Assembly (NCBI GenBank): GCA_025057155.1
Contig: JANWYD010000007.1
Span: 62,001 to 126,000, forward strand
Length of the DNA stretch: 64,000 nt
Direction: 5' to 3'
DNA from: Chloroflexaceae bacterium
GTDB taxonomy: Bacteria > Chloroflexota > Chloroflexia > Chloroflexales > Chloroflexaceae
In this document: in pieces, positions 19,059 to 27,495 of the stretch
Layout: each line of letters begins with the position of its first letter
Numbering within the stretch: position 1 is the stretch's first letter
Position numbers and translations under genes: made by a program
The notes under the pieces: generated by a model
Told to the model about the DNA's origin: nothing
Database searches by the model: none
What the model saw: only the letters and a program-made list of their open reading frames with translations

Positions 19059-19865
19059 ATGCTCTCTCGCCGACGCCTGCTGCGCCTGCTGGGCGCCACG
19101 CTCGCGATGGTCGCCGGCCCGCGCCCTGCGCATGCGCAGGAAGCGCCCTTCCGCATCCACCTCCCCTTCGTCAGCGGCGCCGAGCCGCTATCTGAGCCTG
19201 CCCCTGACCCCGGGCCTGAGCCGTCCCCCGCGCCTGTTCCTGCGCCGCCGCCCCCGCCGGCCCCCGATCCAGGCGTATGGACCAACGATAACGGCTATCT
19301 GCTAGCGCCGCCCTCGGGCACGCCAGAGCAGGCCATCGCCTGGTTTGCCGCCCGCTCGACGCTCTACACACGCTACGACATCACCACTATTGTGCAGGCC
19401 TATGCCCGAATCGGGAACGCGGCAGGCGTGGACTGGTTCCTGGCCCTGGCGCAGTGCGCCCACGAGACCGGCAGCCTGACCTCCTGGTGGTGCGCCCGGC
19501 CCCGCCGCAATCCTGCCGGCATCGGCGTGACCGGCGCGACCCTGCCCGGCTCACCCGACTATCCGCCCGGGCGCAACTGGGCCTGGGATGGCCTGGTCTG
19601 GCGCGAGGGGGCCAGTTTCGCCGCCTGGGACAGTGACGCGGTGCGGGCGCACCTGGGGCGCTTGCTGGCCTACGCCCTGCCGGCCGGCTCTGGCACGCCC
19701 TACCAGCAGGAGTTGATCGCCTACGCCCTGGACGTGCGTGGTCTGTCTCCCGCCAACCGCGGGGTCGCGCTGACTATTACCGACCTGAACGGTCGCTGGG
19801 CCGTGCCCGGCGCCGAATACGGCCAGCGCATTCTGAGCCTGGCGGAGCGCATGCGCGGTGGATGA
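19059..19865 (+). CDS. Secreted glucosaminidase-like peptidoglycan hydrolase
   Basis: 268 residues from the ATG at 19059. The N-terminus 'MLSRRRLLRLLGATLAMVAGPRPAHAQ' (SRRRLLRLLG plus hydrophobic core and an AHA cleavage site) is a twin-arginine-type signal peptide. A Pro-rich linker (about residues 45-72) leads to a catalytic-like domain: 'VDWFLALAQCAHETGSLTSWW' with the putative catalytic Glu in HETG, and 'RRNPAGIGVTG', both typical of mannosyl-glycoprotein endo-beta-N-acetylglucosaminidase/glucosaminidase folds acting on cell-wall glycan. It is transcribed away from the tetR promoter. The upstream in-frame ATGs at 18903 and 18996 would put the signal peptide internally, so the later start is preferred. 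Family assignment is moderate. Confidence 0.68.
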   Translation: MLSRRRLLRLLGATLAMVAGPRPAHAQEAPFRIHLPFVSGAEPLSEPAPDPGPEPSPAPVPAPPPPPAPDPGVWTNDNGYLLAPPSGTPEQAIAWFAARSTLYTRYDITTIVQAYARIGNAAGVDWFLALAQCAHETGSLTSWWCARPRRNPAGIGVTGATLPGSPDYPPGRNWAWDGLVWREGASFAAWDSDAVRAHLGRLLAYALPAGSGTPYQQELIAYALDVRGLSPANRGVALTITDLNGRWAVPGAEYGQRILSLAERMRGG

Positions 19866-20064
19866 AGGCCAGCGCGATTGCCGATTGCCAGGTGAGGGCG
19901 ATGCGAACGGAGGCGGTCGGCCTCGTACTGACCCTCCAGCACGTCGCCCGGAGCCGCACCCCTCTGGCTTAAGAAATCTCCACTCTCGCCCGGAACGGCA
20001 TCATGCGCCCTATAGCCCGTTATGACGCGCTGCAACCTCTCCTGGGACCGGCGCATGATCGCCC

Positions 20065-20093
20065 TTGACTCCCCCCTGCCCTGGTTCTATAAT
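20065..20093 (+). promoter_or_regulatory. Consensus promoter upstream of the leader peptide and SWIM gene
   Basis: TTGACT (20065-20070), 17 nt, then TATAAT (20088-20093). The rest of 19866-20280 carries the leader ORF and a terminator and no other gene. Confidence 0.78.
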
Positions 20094-20141
20094 AGGCCTA
20101 TATTAAGCACCCCTTAACCTCTGATCCAGGAGGCGTGTGCT

Positions 20142-20192
20142 ATGGGGGCAAAAACAAACAGTGCAATGAATATTTTCCTCAGGGGCGCGTAG
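20142..20192 (+). CDS. 16-residue leader peptide (candidate)
   Basis: An ATG at 20142 is preceded by a strong ribosome binding site (CCAGGAGG, 20126-20133) and encodes MGAKTNSAMNIFLRGA followed by TAG. The stop lies inside the left arm of an intrinsic terminator, so a translating ribosome would cover that arm. The ORF starts about 42 nt after the expected transcription start and about 90 nt before the SWIM gene. It shows no run of one amino acid of the kind seen in amino-acid attenuators. It may instead be a short independent gene ending at the terminator. Nothing in its sequence suggests a function. Confidence 0.5.
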   Translation: MGAKTNSAMNIFLRGA

Positions 20193-20222
20193 GCATACGC
20201 CTGCGGCGCCCCTGATGTTTTT
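20179..20222 (+). terminator. Strong intrinsic terminator/attenuator before the SWIM gene
   Basis: TCAGGGGCGC (20179-20188) pairs with GCGCCCCTGA (20206-20215); the inner AGGC/GCCT extends the stem around an ATAC loop, with one bulged G. TGTTTTT follows at 20216-20222. Confidence 0.8.
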
Positions 20223-20280
20223 CGCGTTGACGCACGGAGCGACCTGAACCCGGTAGTTCAGTCATAACAGGAGGCAAGCG

Positions 20281-20574
20281 ATGCATTCCGACCTGATTGG
20301 CAAGATCGAAAAGGCCCGCCGCTACGCTGAGGAGCCGGAGCGGATCAAGTTTAACGAATTCACTGTCACCTTCCACGGTGGAAATAGCAACCATACCATC
20401 TCCTTCAAGGATGGTCACTGGCATTGCGATTGCTCGTTTTTCCAGGTCTGGAACACCTGCGCCCACGTCATGGCGTTGCAGCGCATCCTCCAGCCGATGC
20501 TAACCGCGGAGGCCTTGAGCGTCGATCTGCCGATCCCCGAGCATGACCTGAGTGAAGAGGGTGTGGCCGTCTGA
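20281..20574 (+). CDS. Small SWIM zinc-finger protein
   Basis: 97 residues with a C-X-C-X8-C-X-H zinc site (C49, C51, C60, H62 in 'WHCDCSFFQVWNTCAHVMALQRIL'), the SWIM finger. It is preceded by 'FTVTFHGGNSNHTISFKDG', the strand region normally found before the finger. SWIM domains bind DNA or proteins; stand-alone versions of this length are of unknown function. AGGAGG upstream of the ATG gives a good ribosome binding site. Expression appears to depend on read-through of the terminator at 20179-20222, because no second promoter is visible between the terminator and the gene. Confidence 0.8.
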   Translation: MHSDLIGKIEKARRYAEEPERIKFNEFTVTFHGGNSNHTISFKDGHWHCDCSFFQVWNTCAHVMALQRILQPMLTAEALSVDLPIPEHDLSEEGVAV

Positions 20575-20603
20575 CGCGCAACACCCTCAGAATGAAGATG
20601 ACA

Positions 20604-20648
20604 GGGAGGGTCTGGGAGCGCAGCCTGCTCCCGGACCCTCCCCTTTTT
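20604..20648 (+). terminator. Intrinsic terminator after the SWIM gene
   Basis: GGGAGGGTCTGGGAGC (20604-20619) pairs with GCTCCCGGACCCTCCC (20627-20642) and is followed by CTTTTTG. Confidence 0.8.
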
Positions 20649-20679
20649 GCCGCCTTTTGCGCGGCGAAGCGAGACGTGT

Positions 20680-21393
20680 ATGCCGCTGATCATCGCCCAC
20701 CGGGGCGCTTCGGCCTGCGCCCCGGAGAACACGATGGCCGCCTTCGAACTGGCGTGGCGGCAGGCCGCGGATATGATCGAACTCGACGTGCGGCGCACCG
20801 CCGATGGCCGCCTGGTGGCGTTCCACGACGAGACGACTGAACGCTGGAACGGCCAGAAACGCCCCGTCGCCGCGTGCACCCTGGCCGAGCTGCAAACCCT
20901 GGACATCGGCGGCGAACGTGTGCCGGCGCTTGAGGAGGTGCTGGAGTTCGCCCGCGCGAGCGGCATGCGGCTCAACCTCGAGTTGAAAACCACGGGAATG
21001 GCCGCCCGTTGCGCCGAGCTCCTGGCCACTTTCGATCTGCTCGAGCAGGTGCTTGTCTCATCGTTCAGGGAGGCCGCCCTGCGCGAACTGCGCGCCGTGG
21101 CGCCGGCGCTGCCCCGCGGCTATCTGATGGGCACGCGCACTGTTCACCCCGCCGTGCGCGCCCGCGAACTCTGGCCCTTCTTCGCCCTCCGCGCCGTCGA
21201 GGCCGTCGCCTGGCATCCCTACTGCGACCTCCCCAACCTCGACTGGCTGCTGCCCCTGGCGCGCCGCGCCGGCTACCAGGTCAACGTCTGGACGGTGGAC
21301 GAGCCGGAGCGCATGCGCGCCCTCGCCGCCCTTGGTGCGACCGGCATCATCACCAATCGGCCCGATCTGGCCCGCCAGGTGTTAAAGGGCTAA
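20680..21393 (+). CDS. Glycerophosphodiester phosphodiesterase
   Basis: 237 residues of the GDPD TIM-barrel family, which hydrolyses glycerophosphodiesters to glycerol-3-phosphate and an alcohol. The catalytic start 'IIAHRGASACAPENTMAAF' has the HR-G...PENT signature, 'IELDVRRTADGRLVAFHDETTERW' carries the metal ligands E-D and the second catalytic His, and 'LNLELK' and 'VNVWTVDEPERM' are the C-terminal family motifs. There is no signal peptide, so it is cytoplasmic. The ATG at 20680 places the conserved strand at residues 3-7; a start at 20647 would begin in the terminator region. Confidence 0.9.
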   Translation: MPLIIAHRGASACAPENTMAAFELAWRQAADMIELDVRRTADGRLVAFHDETTERWNGQKRPVAACTLAELQTLDIGGERVPALEEVLEFARASGMRLNLELKTTGMAARCAELLATFDLLEQVLVSSFREAALRELRAVAPALPRGYLMGTRTVHPAVRARELWPFFALRAVEAVAWHPYCDLPNLDWLLPLARRAGYQVNVWTVDEPERMRALAALGATGIITNRPDLARQVLKG

Positions 21394-21402
21394 TCTGAAA
21401 CC

Positions 21403-21423
21403 TGGGGAAACCCGGTTTCCCCA
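21403..21423. repeat. GGGGAAACCNGGTTTCCCC palindrome (family A)
   Basis: TGGGGAAACCCGGTTTCCCCA, followed by CCCTCCTGCCGACGGG, directly after the GDPD gene. Confidence 0.8.
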
Positions 21424-21465
21424 CCCTCCTGCCGACGGGCGTCCCGCGCCCCATTGCTGCGTGGC

Positions 21466-21498
21466 GGGCGATGGGGAAACCGGGTTTCCCCATCGCCC
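21466..21498. repeat. 33-bp perfect palindrome of family A
   Basis: GGGCGATGGGGAAACC - G - GGTTTCCCCATCGCCC, two 16-nt arms around one base, between the convergent GDPD and ABC exporter genes; it could also terminate both transcripts. Confidence 0.85.
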
Positions 21499-21523
21499 CT
21501 GTCGGCGGAAGGGCATGTCACTG

Positions 21524-23335
21524 TTACGCGGCCCGGCGCGACTCTTCAATGTAGCTCAGCGACTGGTGGCGGAAGTAGGTGTTGTAGAGTTCGGCGTAGT
21601 GCCCGCCACGCGCCAGCAGCTCGTCGTGAGCGCCTTCTTCAATGATCGTTCCCCTGTGCAGCACGATGATGCGATCGGCGTGGCGCACCGTCGAGAGGCG
21701 ATGGGCGATGACGATCGCGGTGCGCCCCGCCAGCACCGTGTCCAACCCCTCCTGGATAAGCGCCTCGGTCAGCGGGTCAATGCTGGCCGTAGCCTCGTCG
21801 AGGATGCAGATCGCCGGATCTTGCAGCAGCACCCGCGCCAGGGTCACCAGTTGCCGCTGGCCCATCGAGAGGCTGCCGCCCCGTTCGCCCACCCGCGTGT
21901 CGAGACCATCGGGCAGGTTGTCGAGCCAGTCGCCCCCGCCGACGTGCCGGGCCGCGGCCAGCACCTCGTCGTCGCTCGCCTCCGGGCGTCCGTAGCGGAT
22001 GTTCTCGCGCACTGTGCCGTCAAAGAGAAAGGGCGTCTGGGTGACGATACCCAGCCGTGACCGGTAGGCGGCCAGGTCGAGTTCGCGAATGTCCACTCCA
22101 TCAATCGTGATCCGGCCTCCCTGGAACTCGTAGAAGCGCGCCACCAGCTTCGCGATGCTGCTCTTGCCCGAGCCGGTGTGGCCCACCAGGGCCACCGTCT
22201 CGCCGGGCCGGATGTGCAGATTGAACCCGGTGAGCACTGGCTCGCCCTCGCGGTAGGCGAAGTCCACCTGCTCGAAGCTGATCGCGCCTGCGAGCTTCGG
22301 CAGGCTGCGGTTGCCGGTCTGCACCACCTGCGGTTCGCTATCAATCAGGGCGAAAACGCGCTCCCCTGCGGCCAGGCCAAGCTGAAACTGGCTCCAGAAG
22401 GAGGCGATGCCGGTCAGAGGGAACCAGAAGGTCTGCAACCCCTGGATGAAGAGGAACCACAGTCCTGCGGTCAGCATGCCGGTGCGCACTTCCAGACCGC
22501 CGAGGTAGACCAGGGTGGCCGTGGCGATCGCCGCCATGAGGTTGAGGGCGGGGAAGATGCCGCTCAAGACGAAGCGCATACGGCGGTTGACCCGCAGGGA
22601 GCGCCGGTTCACCGCCAGGAACTCGGCGTAGATGGCCGGCTCCTGGCGGAAGGTCTTGGCGACGCCGATGCCGTTGACCGTCTCGCCGATATGGGCGCTG
22701 ACCTCGGCATTCATACGGCGCGAGGCGGTGATGGTGCGGCGGGCGATAGCGCGGAAGGCCAGCGCCGCGCCGATAATAAAGGGCGTCAGCACCAGCAGCA
22801 CCATCGTTAGCTTGAGGCTGATCGTGGCCAGGTAGCCGACGATGAAGAGCACCAGCAGCAGCCGGCTCATCAGGTCCATCGTCAGGGTCATGACCTGGGC
22901 GAAAGCGGCCGTATCGGAGTTGACGCGGCTGACGATCTTACCGGTCGGGAACTGGTCGTAGAACGACATATCGCGGCGCAGCACGGCCTCGACGGCGTCC
23001 TCGCGCATGGCCAGCACCACATCGCCTACCGCCTGCGCCGAGAAGGTCTGCCGCACCAGGTTGAAGAGCCACGATGCGGCGCCGAGGAGCGCCAGTCCGG
23101 CGGCCAGTCCGACGATGAGCCACGGGTCGGGGGTGGCGCTGATCCAGTCGAGGCTGCGGGCGATGAAGATCGGCGCGCCGGCATCGAGCGCCGCTGTAGC
23201 GACGACCATCAGCGCGGCGAGGAGCATCTTGCCGGCCTGGGGCCGGAAATAGCCCAGGATGCGGCGCACCAGCGCCCCGTCACTGTAGGTGCGATCATAG
23301 GCTTCGGCGTCAAGCCCATCGAGAATGAAACCCAT
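21524..23335 (-). CDS. ABC exporter half-transporter (partner B, catalytic NBD)
   Basis: 603 residues from the ATG at 23335 (AGGGAG ribosome binding site): six-helix exporter domain (about 1-330) followed by a nucleotide-binding domain. Walker A is 'GHTGSGKSS', signature 'LSMGQRQLVTLARV' (Met in place of the second Gly), Walker B 'ICILDEATASIDP' with the catalytic Glu intact, and switch 'VIAHRLSTV'. It lies 226 nt downstream of the similar gene at 23562-25400; together they should form a heterodimeric multidrug- or lipid-type exporter. The intervening gap contains a family C repeat. Confidence 0.88.
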   Translation of the reverse strand: MGFILDGLDAEAYDRTYSDGALVRRILGYFRPQAGKMLLAALMVVATAALDAGAPIFIARSLDWISATPDPWLIVGLAAGLALLGAASWLFNLVRQTFSAQAVGDVVLAMREDAVEAVLRRDMSFYDQFPTGKIVSRVNSDTAAFAQVMTLTMDLMSRLLLVLFIVGYLATISLKLTMVLLVLTPFIIGAALAFRAIARRTITASRRMNAEVSAHIGETVNGIGVAKTFRQEPAIYAEFLAVNRRSLRVNRRMRFVLSGIFPALNLMAAIATATLVYLGGLEVRTGMLTAGLWFLFIQGLQTFWFPLTGIASFWSQFQLGLAAGERVFALIDSEPQVVQTGNRSLPKLAGAISFEQVDFAYREGEPVLTGFNLHIRPGETVALVGHTGSGKSSIAKLVARFYEFQGGRITIDGVDIRELDLAAYRSRLGIVTQTPFLFDGTVRENIRYGRPEASDDEVLAAARHVGGGDWLDNLPDGLDTRVGERGGSLSMGQRQLVTLARVLLQDPAICILDEATASIDPLTEALIQEGLDTVLAGRTAIVIAHRLSTVRHADRIIVLHRGTIIEEGAHDELLARGGHYAELYNTYFRHQSLSYIEESRRAA

Positions 23336-23424
23336 ACTGGCTCCCTGGTTGCTAGAGCACTGACCGGAATGATTATCCGCTGAGGCCACCGAGTACTCTG
23401 TGAACTGAGTTTTTCGGTAACTTC

Positions 23425-23503
23425 GCCCCCTCCCCAACCCTCCCCCGCTAGGGGAGGGAGTCCAGCGCCTCCTCCCCACCGGGGGGAGTCTGGGAGGGGG
23501 GCG
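23425..23503. repeat. C/G-rich dispersed repeat (family C), long copy
   Basis: CCCCCTCCCCAACCCTCCCC...GGGGAGGGAG...CCTCCTCCCC..GGGGGGAGTCTGGGAGGGGGGC, two successive inverted repeats, between the two exporter genes. Confidence 0.75.
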
Positions 23504-23561
23504 GAAACGCAAGCACACTTTCTTACGGCAACCTTGAAGGTGGCGCTCCCTTCCCCCGGCC

Positions 23562-25400
23562 TCATGCCGCTTGCAGCGTTCCGCCCGCTTCGTTCTCCAG
23601 CGGAGGCAGGTCCGCCTCGTAGCGGGCGAAGATGCGCCGGTAGTGCGGCGAGCGGCGCAGGAGTTCGTCGTGGGTGCCGGCGGCGGCCAGCCGCCCTTTG
23701 TCGAGCACCAGAATCAGATCCGCCCAACGGATCTGCGAGAGCCGATGGGTGATCAGCAGCACGGTGCGTCCCTCCTGGGCCTTGCGAATGGCCTGCTGGA
23801 TCTGGTCCTCGGTCGCGCTGTCAATCGCGCTGGTTGAGTCATCGAGGATCAGGATGCGCGGGTTGCTCAAAAAGGCCCGCGCCAGGGCGATGCGCTGCCG
23901 CTGCCCGCCCGACAGGGTGACGCCCCGCTCGCCCACCACGGTGTCGTACCCCTCGGGAAAGCTAGTGATGAAGGCATGGGCCTGCGCCGCCCGCGCGGCC
24001 TCCTCGATCTGCGCCCGCGTGGCCCCCGGCGCGCCGAAGGCGATGTTCTCGGCGATGCTGCGCGTGAACAGGAAGACGTCCTGCTCAATGGCGCCGATCT
24101 GCGACCGCAGCGCGTCCAGGCTCCAGTCGCGCACGTCCACGCCGTCAATCAGCACCCGCCCGGCAGTGGCGTCGTAGGTCCGGTTCACCAGGCGCGTCAG
24201 GGCGCTCTTGCCGCTGCCGGTCTGCCCGACGATGGCCACGGTCTTGCCGGCGGGAATGTGGAACGAGATGTCCTCGAGCACGCTCGTGGGCCGCGCGGGA
24301 GCGCCGTCGTCGCCCGCTTCGCCATCGTAGTGGAAGGAGACGCGCTCAAAGGTGATCTCGCCGCGCAGCTCGCCGCGATAGCCGTCACTGTTTTCATCGA
24401 GTTCAGTCTCGGCGTTGATGATCCGCAGGATGCGCCGGGCGCCGGACATGCCGGCCTGGATGACAGAGAAAGCAAAGAGCGAGATAAACGTCGGGAAGCG
24501 CAGCACATTGACCAGCCCCATGACGCCGATCACCTGCCCGACGCTGATCGTTCCCTGGGCGTAGAACCACATCGCATGGAGAAAGGCGCCGCCCACGGCG
24601 ATCCCGTAGAGCAGCAAGGGCAGGTACCGGGCTTCGATGTAGCCCTGTCGCACATAAAAGTCGCGGAACAGCCGCGCGTTGCGGCGGTACTTCTCGCGCT
24701 CGAAGGGCTCGCGGGCCGAGGCCTTGACCACCTCGATGCCCGAGAGCGTTTCTTCCAGACCGGCGTTCATGACCCCGTACTGTTCCCGCTGGGCGTCAAT
24801 CACCGGTTCGAGCCGGCGCAGGTAGCGCCGCGCGGTGATCACATAGAGCGCCACGAATGCGACGGGAACCAGGAGCAATTCGACGCGGGTCAGGGCGATG
24901 AAGCTCAGCGGCGCCAGAATGCCCAGCACCGTCTCGGCGGCAAGCAACCCGCCGGGGACGATCAGGTCGGCCAGGGAGCGGGTATCATCGGTGGCGCGGG
25001 CCATAATGTCGCCGGCGCGCTGGCGGTCGTGAAAGGTCTTGCTCTTGCCCAGCAGACTCTCGTACAACTCCTGCCGCGCGTCGGCCTCGAGGTGCGAGGC
25101 CAGGCTCTCGGCGGCCAGCAGGCCGATCAGCCCGCTGATGGCATCGCCAAGCATAACCGCCAGCACCGCCAGGGTGGCGATCAGCAGGCCGTTGGGCGCG
25201 CTCGGGTTCAGAATCTCGTCGGCGGCGCGGCCGATCAGCACCTGGGTGAACGAATAACACGTCCAGGCGCTCGAATAGAAGATGACAAAGCCCAGCGCGA
25301 AGTGCCAGTAGCGCCGGATGTGTGAGATGATCCAGCGTCCGGCGCTGCGCGTATCATACTGATGGGCATTCGCAATGCTGAACTCGCTGCGAAGCGCCAT
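23562..25400 (-). CDS. ABC exporter half-transporter (partner A, degenerate Walker B)
   Basis: 612 residues from the ATG at 25400 (GAGGAG ribosome binding site): six membrane helices, then an NBD with Walker A 'GQTGSGKSA', signature 'LSGGQRQRIALARA' and Walker B 'ILILDDSTSAIDS', where Asp replaces the catalytic Glu. The His switch ('LLITHRLSQI') is present. In heterodimeric exporters of known structure one composite ATP site carries such a substitution and is poorly hydrolytic; the partner's altered signature (LSMGQ) falls in the same composite site. It is first in a two-gene operon. Confidence 0.88.
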   Translation of the reverse strand: MALRSEFSIANAHQYDTRSAGRWIISHIRRYWHFALGFVIFYSSAWTCYSFTQVLIGRAADEILNPSAPNGLLIATLAVLAVMLGDAISGLIGLLAAESLASHLEADARQELYESLLGKSKTFHDRQRAGDIMARATDDTRSLADLIVPGGLLAAETVLGILAPLSFIALTRVELLLVPVAFVALYVITARRYLRRLEPVIDAQREQYGVMNAGLEETLSGIEVVKASAREPFEREKYRRNARLFRDFYVRQGYIEARYLPLLLYGIAVGGAFLHAMWFYAQGTISVGQVIGVMGLVNVLRFPTFISLFAFSVIQAGMSGARRILRIINAETELDENSDGYRGELRGEITFERVSFHYDGEAGDDGAPARPTSVLEDISFHIPAGKTVAIVGQTGSGKSALTRLVNRTYDATAGRVLIDGVDVRDWSLDALRSQIGAIEQDVFLFTRSIAENIAFGAPGATRAQIEEAARAAQAHAFITSFPEGYDTVVGERGVTLSGGQRQRIALARAFLSNPRILILDDSTSAIDSATEDQIQQAIRKAQEGRTVLLITHRLSQIRWADLILVLDKGRLAAAGTHDELLRRSPHYRRIFARYEADLPPLENEAGGTLQAA

Positions 25401-25765
25401 GGCAATGCTCCTCACCGGCCTCGCGGCCTCACAGGGGGCGCGGGGCGCAGACACACTAAGGCCGCGGCTTTCCCTGTCGTATCAGGTCTGCCGCGGCCAT
25501 CACGGGATTAACCGGCCATGGGGCGGCAATCAGGGGTCCGGGGGCGCGCCTGCGCGAACGGAGGCGACGGATCGCGACTGATCACGGTTCATCGAACACC
25601 TTTGCCCTTCTCGCGGTCGAATACTCCGTCCAGAGTAGCAGTCCGTGCAACTGTGGGCATCGGCCTGGAGACTGAACCACGCTCCACCGCTGCCGTGTGC
25701 TATGATACGCCGCACCGGCGCCGGGAACGGCCTTCGGCGAAGCATGCTACAGCTTGCGTACAACC
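25401..25765. other. Intergenic region between divergent exporter and oxidase genes
   Basis: No gene, repeat or clear promoter hexamer pair is seen. A TATGAT at 25701-25706 could be a -10 box for the plus-strand oxidase but lacks a convincing -35. Confidence 0.4.
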
Positions 25766-27112
25766 ATGACCATATTCGGGCGGAGGGTAGTAGTGATCGG
25801 CGCCGGGGTTGCCGGCCTGGCTGCGGCGCGACGTCTGCGTTTAGCCGGAGCGCAGGTGACGATGCTGGAACGGGCGCCGGCGCCCGGGGGCCGCGTGCAG
25901 ACGCTGCTGATCGAGGGTTGTCGCGTCGAGCTGGGGGCCGAGTTCCTGGCCGATTTTTATACCCGCACGCTGGAACTGGTGCGCGAACTGGGTCTGGCGG
26001 GGGAACTCCGCCGTATTCCACGCAGCGCTGCCACGCTCCGCGCGGGCCGTCTCTACCCCCTCTGGCCTGGTGTTGCCGCCGCGCTCACGCCCCTGGTCGG
26101 CCCGCGCCACAAAGTCGCGCTATCCTACCTGGTCGGCGCACTGGCGCGCCATCGCTCGCAGCTTGACACTCATGCCTTCCACAAGGCCTATGCCCTCGAT
26201 GATCGCTCCGTGGCCGAGTATGCCCGCGCGCATCTCTCCGAAGAAGTCCTGGAGTACGTGCTCCAGCCGCCGCTTTCGGGGATCTTTTACTGGGCGCCGG
26301 AGCGCACCTCGCGGGCCTTGCTCTTCCTGGCATTGCGCGCCGGCCTCAGCCGTCCCGCTGGTATGCGTCTCTACACCCTGCGCGAGGGCCTGGGACAACT
26401 GCCGGCGGCTCTGGCCGCGGGCCAGGATCTGCACACCGGGGTTGAAGTCGAGACGATAATACCTGACCCTGGCGCGGGCTACACCGTCTACGGGCGCGTG
26501 GGTGACACCCCGTTCTCCCTGGCCACCGATGGGGTGATCATCGCCACGACCGCCAGCACCGTGCCGCGCCTGCTCCCCTGGCTCGACGACCGCCAGCGCG
26601 CGTTCTTCTCCGCAGTCACCTATTCTACCACCACTCTGCTGGCTGTAGTCGTTCGTGATCATTTCCCGCGCCACACCTACGGCATGTTCTTTCCTCGCCG
26701 CGAAACCCCGTTTCTCGCCGCCGCCACGCTGCCGACGGTCAAGGATCCGGCCTTCGCCCCTCCCGACCGCGATGTGATCTGCCTGCGGCTGAGCGGCCGG
26801 GCCGCCGCCGCGTTACGCGAGTGCGCCGATGATACGCTGGCCTGCCTCATGCTCGCCGAATTGCGGCGTCTCGCTCCGGGCTTCGATCCGGCGCCTCGGA
26901 GCGTCTGTCAGCGCCTCTACCGCTGCGACGAGGCCCTGCCCGAGTTCGCCGTGGGGCATTTCCACCGGCTGCGGGCTTTCGCCTCCGGGGCGATCGAGTT
27001 GCCCGCGCTCGCCTTTGCCGGCGATTATCTTGGCGGGCCGTTCATCGAGGGCGCCATCGTGAGCGGTGAGCGTGCCGCAGAACGGCTGCTCGACCATCTC
27101 CGCGGCGGATAA
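25766..27112 (+). CDS. FAD-dependent amine oxidase / protoporphyrinogen oxidase-like protein
   Basis: 448 residues from the ATG at 25766 (TTG at 25754 is an in-frame alternative). The N-terminal dinucleotide-binding motif 'VVVIGAGVAGLAAARRLRLAG' with 'ERAPAPGGRVQTL' is the GG-doublet form typical of monoamine oxidase/phytoene desaturase/HemY relatives. The C-terminal FAD motif 'FAGDYLGGPFIEGAIVSGERAAERLL' is intact. Length and motifs fit the NAD(P)/FAD-dependent amine-oxidase superfamily; the substrate could be a porphyrinogen, carotenoid or amine and cannot be chosen from sequence. The gene is monocistronic and ends at a bidirectional terminator shared with the HU gene. Confidence 0.8.
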   Translation: MTIFGRRVVVIGAGVAGLAAARRLRLAGAQVTMLERAPAPGGRVQTLLIEGCRVELGAEFLADFYTRTLELVRELGLAGELRRIPRSAATLRAGRLYPLWPGVAAALTPLVGPRHKVALSYLVGALARHRSQLDTHAFHKAYALDDRSVAEYARAHLSEEVLEYVLQPPLSGIFYWAPERTSRALLFLALRAGLSRPAGMRLYTLREGLGQLPAALAAGQDLHTGVEVETIIPDPGAGYTVYGRVGDTPFSLATDGVIIATTASTVPRLLPWLDDRQRAFFSAVTYSTTTLLAVVVRDHFPRHTYGMFFPRRETPFLAAATLPTVKDPAFAPPDRDVICLRLSGRAAAALRECADDTLACLMLAELRRLAPGFDPAPRSVCQRLYRCDEALPEFAVGHFHRLRAFASGAIELPALAFAGDYLGGPFIEGAIVSGERAAERLLDHLRGG

Positions 27113-27124
27113 GTCAATAACAAA

Positions 27125-27181
27125 AGCCGAAGAGTTGGGGAGGACGCAGCACTTCCTGACCCTCCCCCTCTTCTTCGGCTC
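27125..27181. terminator. Bidirectional terminator between oxidase and HU genes
   Basis: AGCCGAAGAG...GGGGAGG on the left pairs with CCTCCCC...CTCTTCTTCGGCT on the right. The genes converge on it. Confidence 0.65.
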
Positions 27182-27207
27182 CTGGCGCCGTCGTGCCGCA
27201 GAAGCAC

Positions 27208-27495
27208 TCAACTGGCCTGCGACCCCTTGACGGCTTCTTTGAGTGTGCTGCTCGCGCTGAAGCCAGGCGTCTTCGTGGCGGGGATCTGGATCTTGTCCCG
27301 CGTCTGCGGATTCACGCCTTCTCGCGCCTGCCGCGAGCGGACCTCGAACGTCCCGAAGCCGGTCAGGGTCACCTTTTCGCCCCGCGCCAGAGCCTCGGTG
27401 ATCACTTCGAGCGCCGAGTCAACCACGAGCTTGGTCTCTTTCTGCGACACGCCCGCTCGCTCCGCCACGGCCTTGATAAAGTCGGTCTTCTGCAT
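27208..27495 (-). CDS. hup: HU-family DNA-binding protein
   Basis: 95 residues, the standard HU length. 'MQKTDFIKAVAERAGVSQKET' is the helical dimerisation part, 'GEKVTLTGFGTFEVRSRQAREGVNPQT' leads into the DNA-binding arm with the NPQT tip, and 'IPATKTPGFSASSTLKEAV' is the C-terminal segment. It is a histone-like nucleoid protein that bends DNA. The ATG at 27495 follows GGAGGAGGT; an upstream in-frame start at 27564 would add 23 unrelated residues. A TATACT at about 27554 on the minus strand may be its -10 box, without a good -35. Confidence 0.93.
   Translation of the reverse strand: MQKTDFIKAVAERAGVSQKETKLVVDSALEVITEALARGEKVTLTGFGTFEVRSRQAREGVNPQTRDKIQIPATKTPGFSASSTLKEAVKGSQAS

Noticed and set aside
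19721-20056. Minus-strand frame overlapping the end of the glucosaminidase-like gene
   Set aside because: No motif, Arg-rich, and mostly antisense to a better gene.
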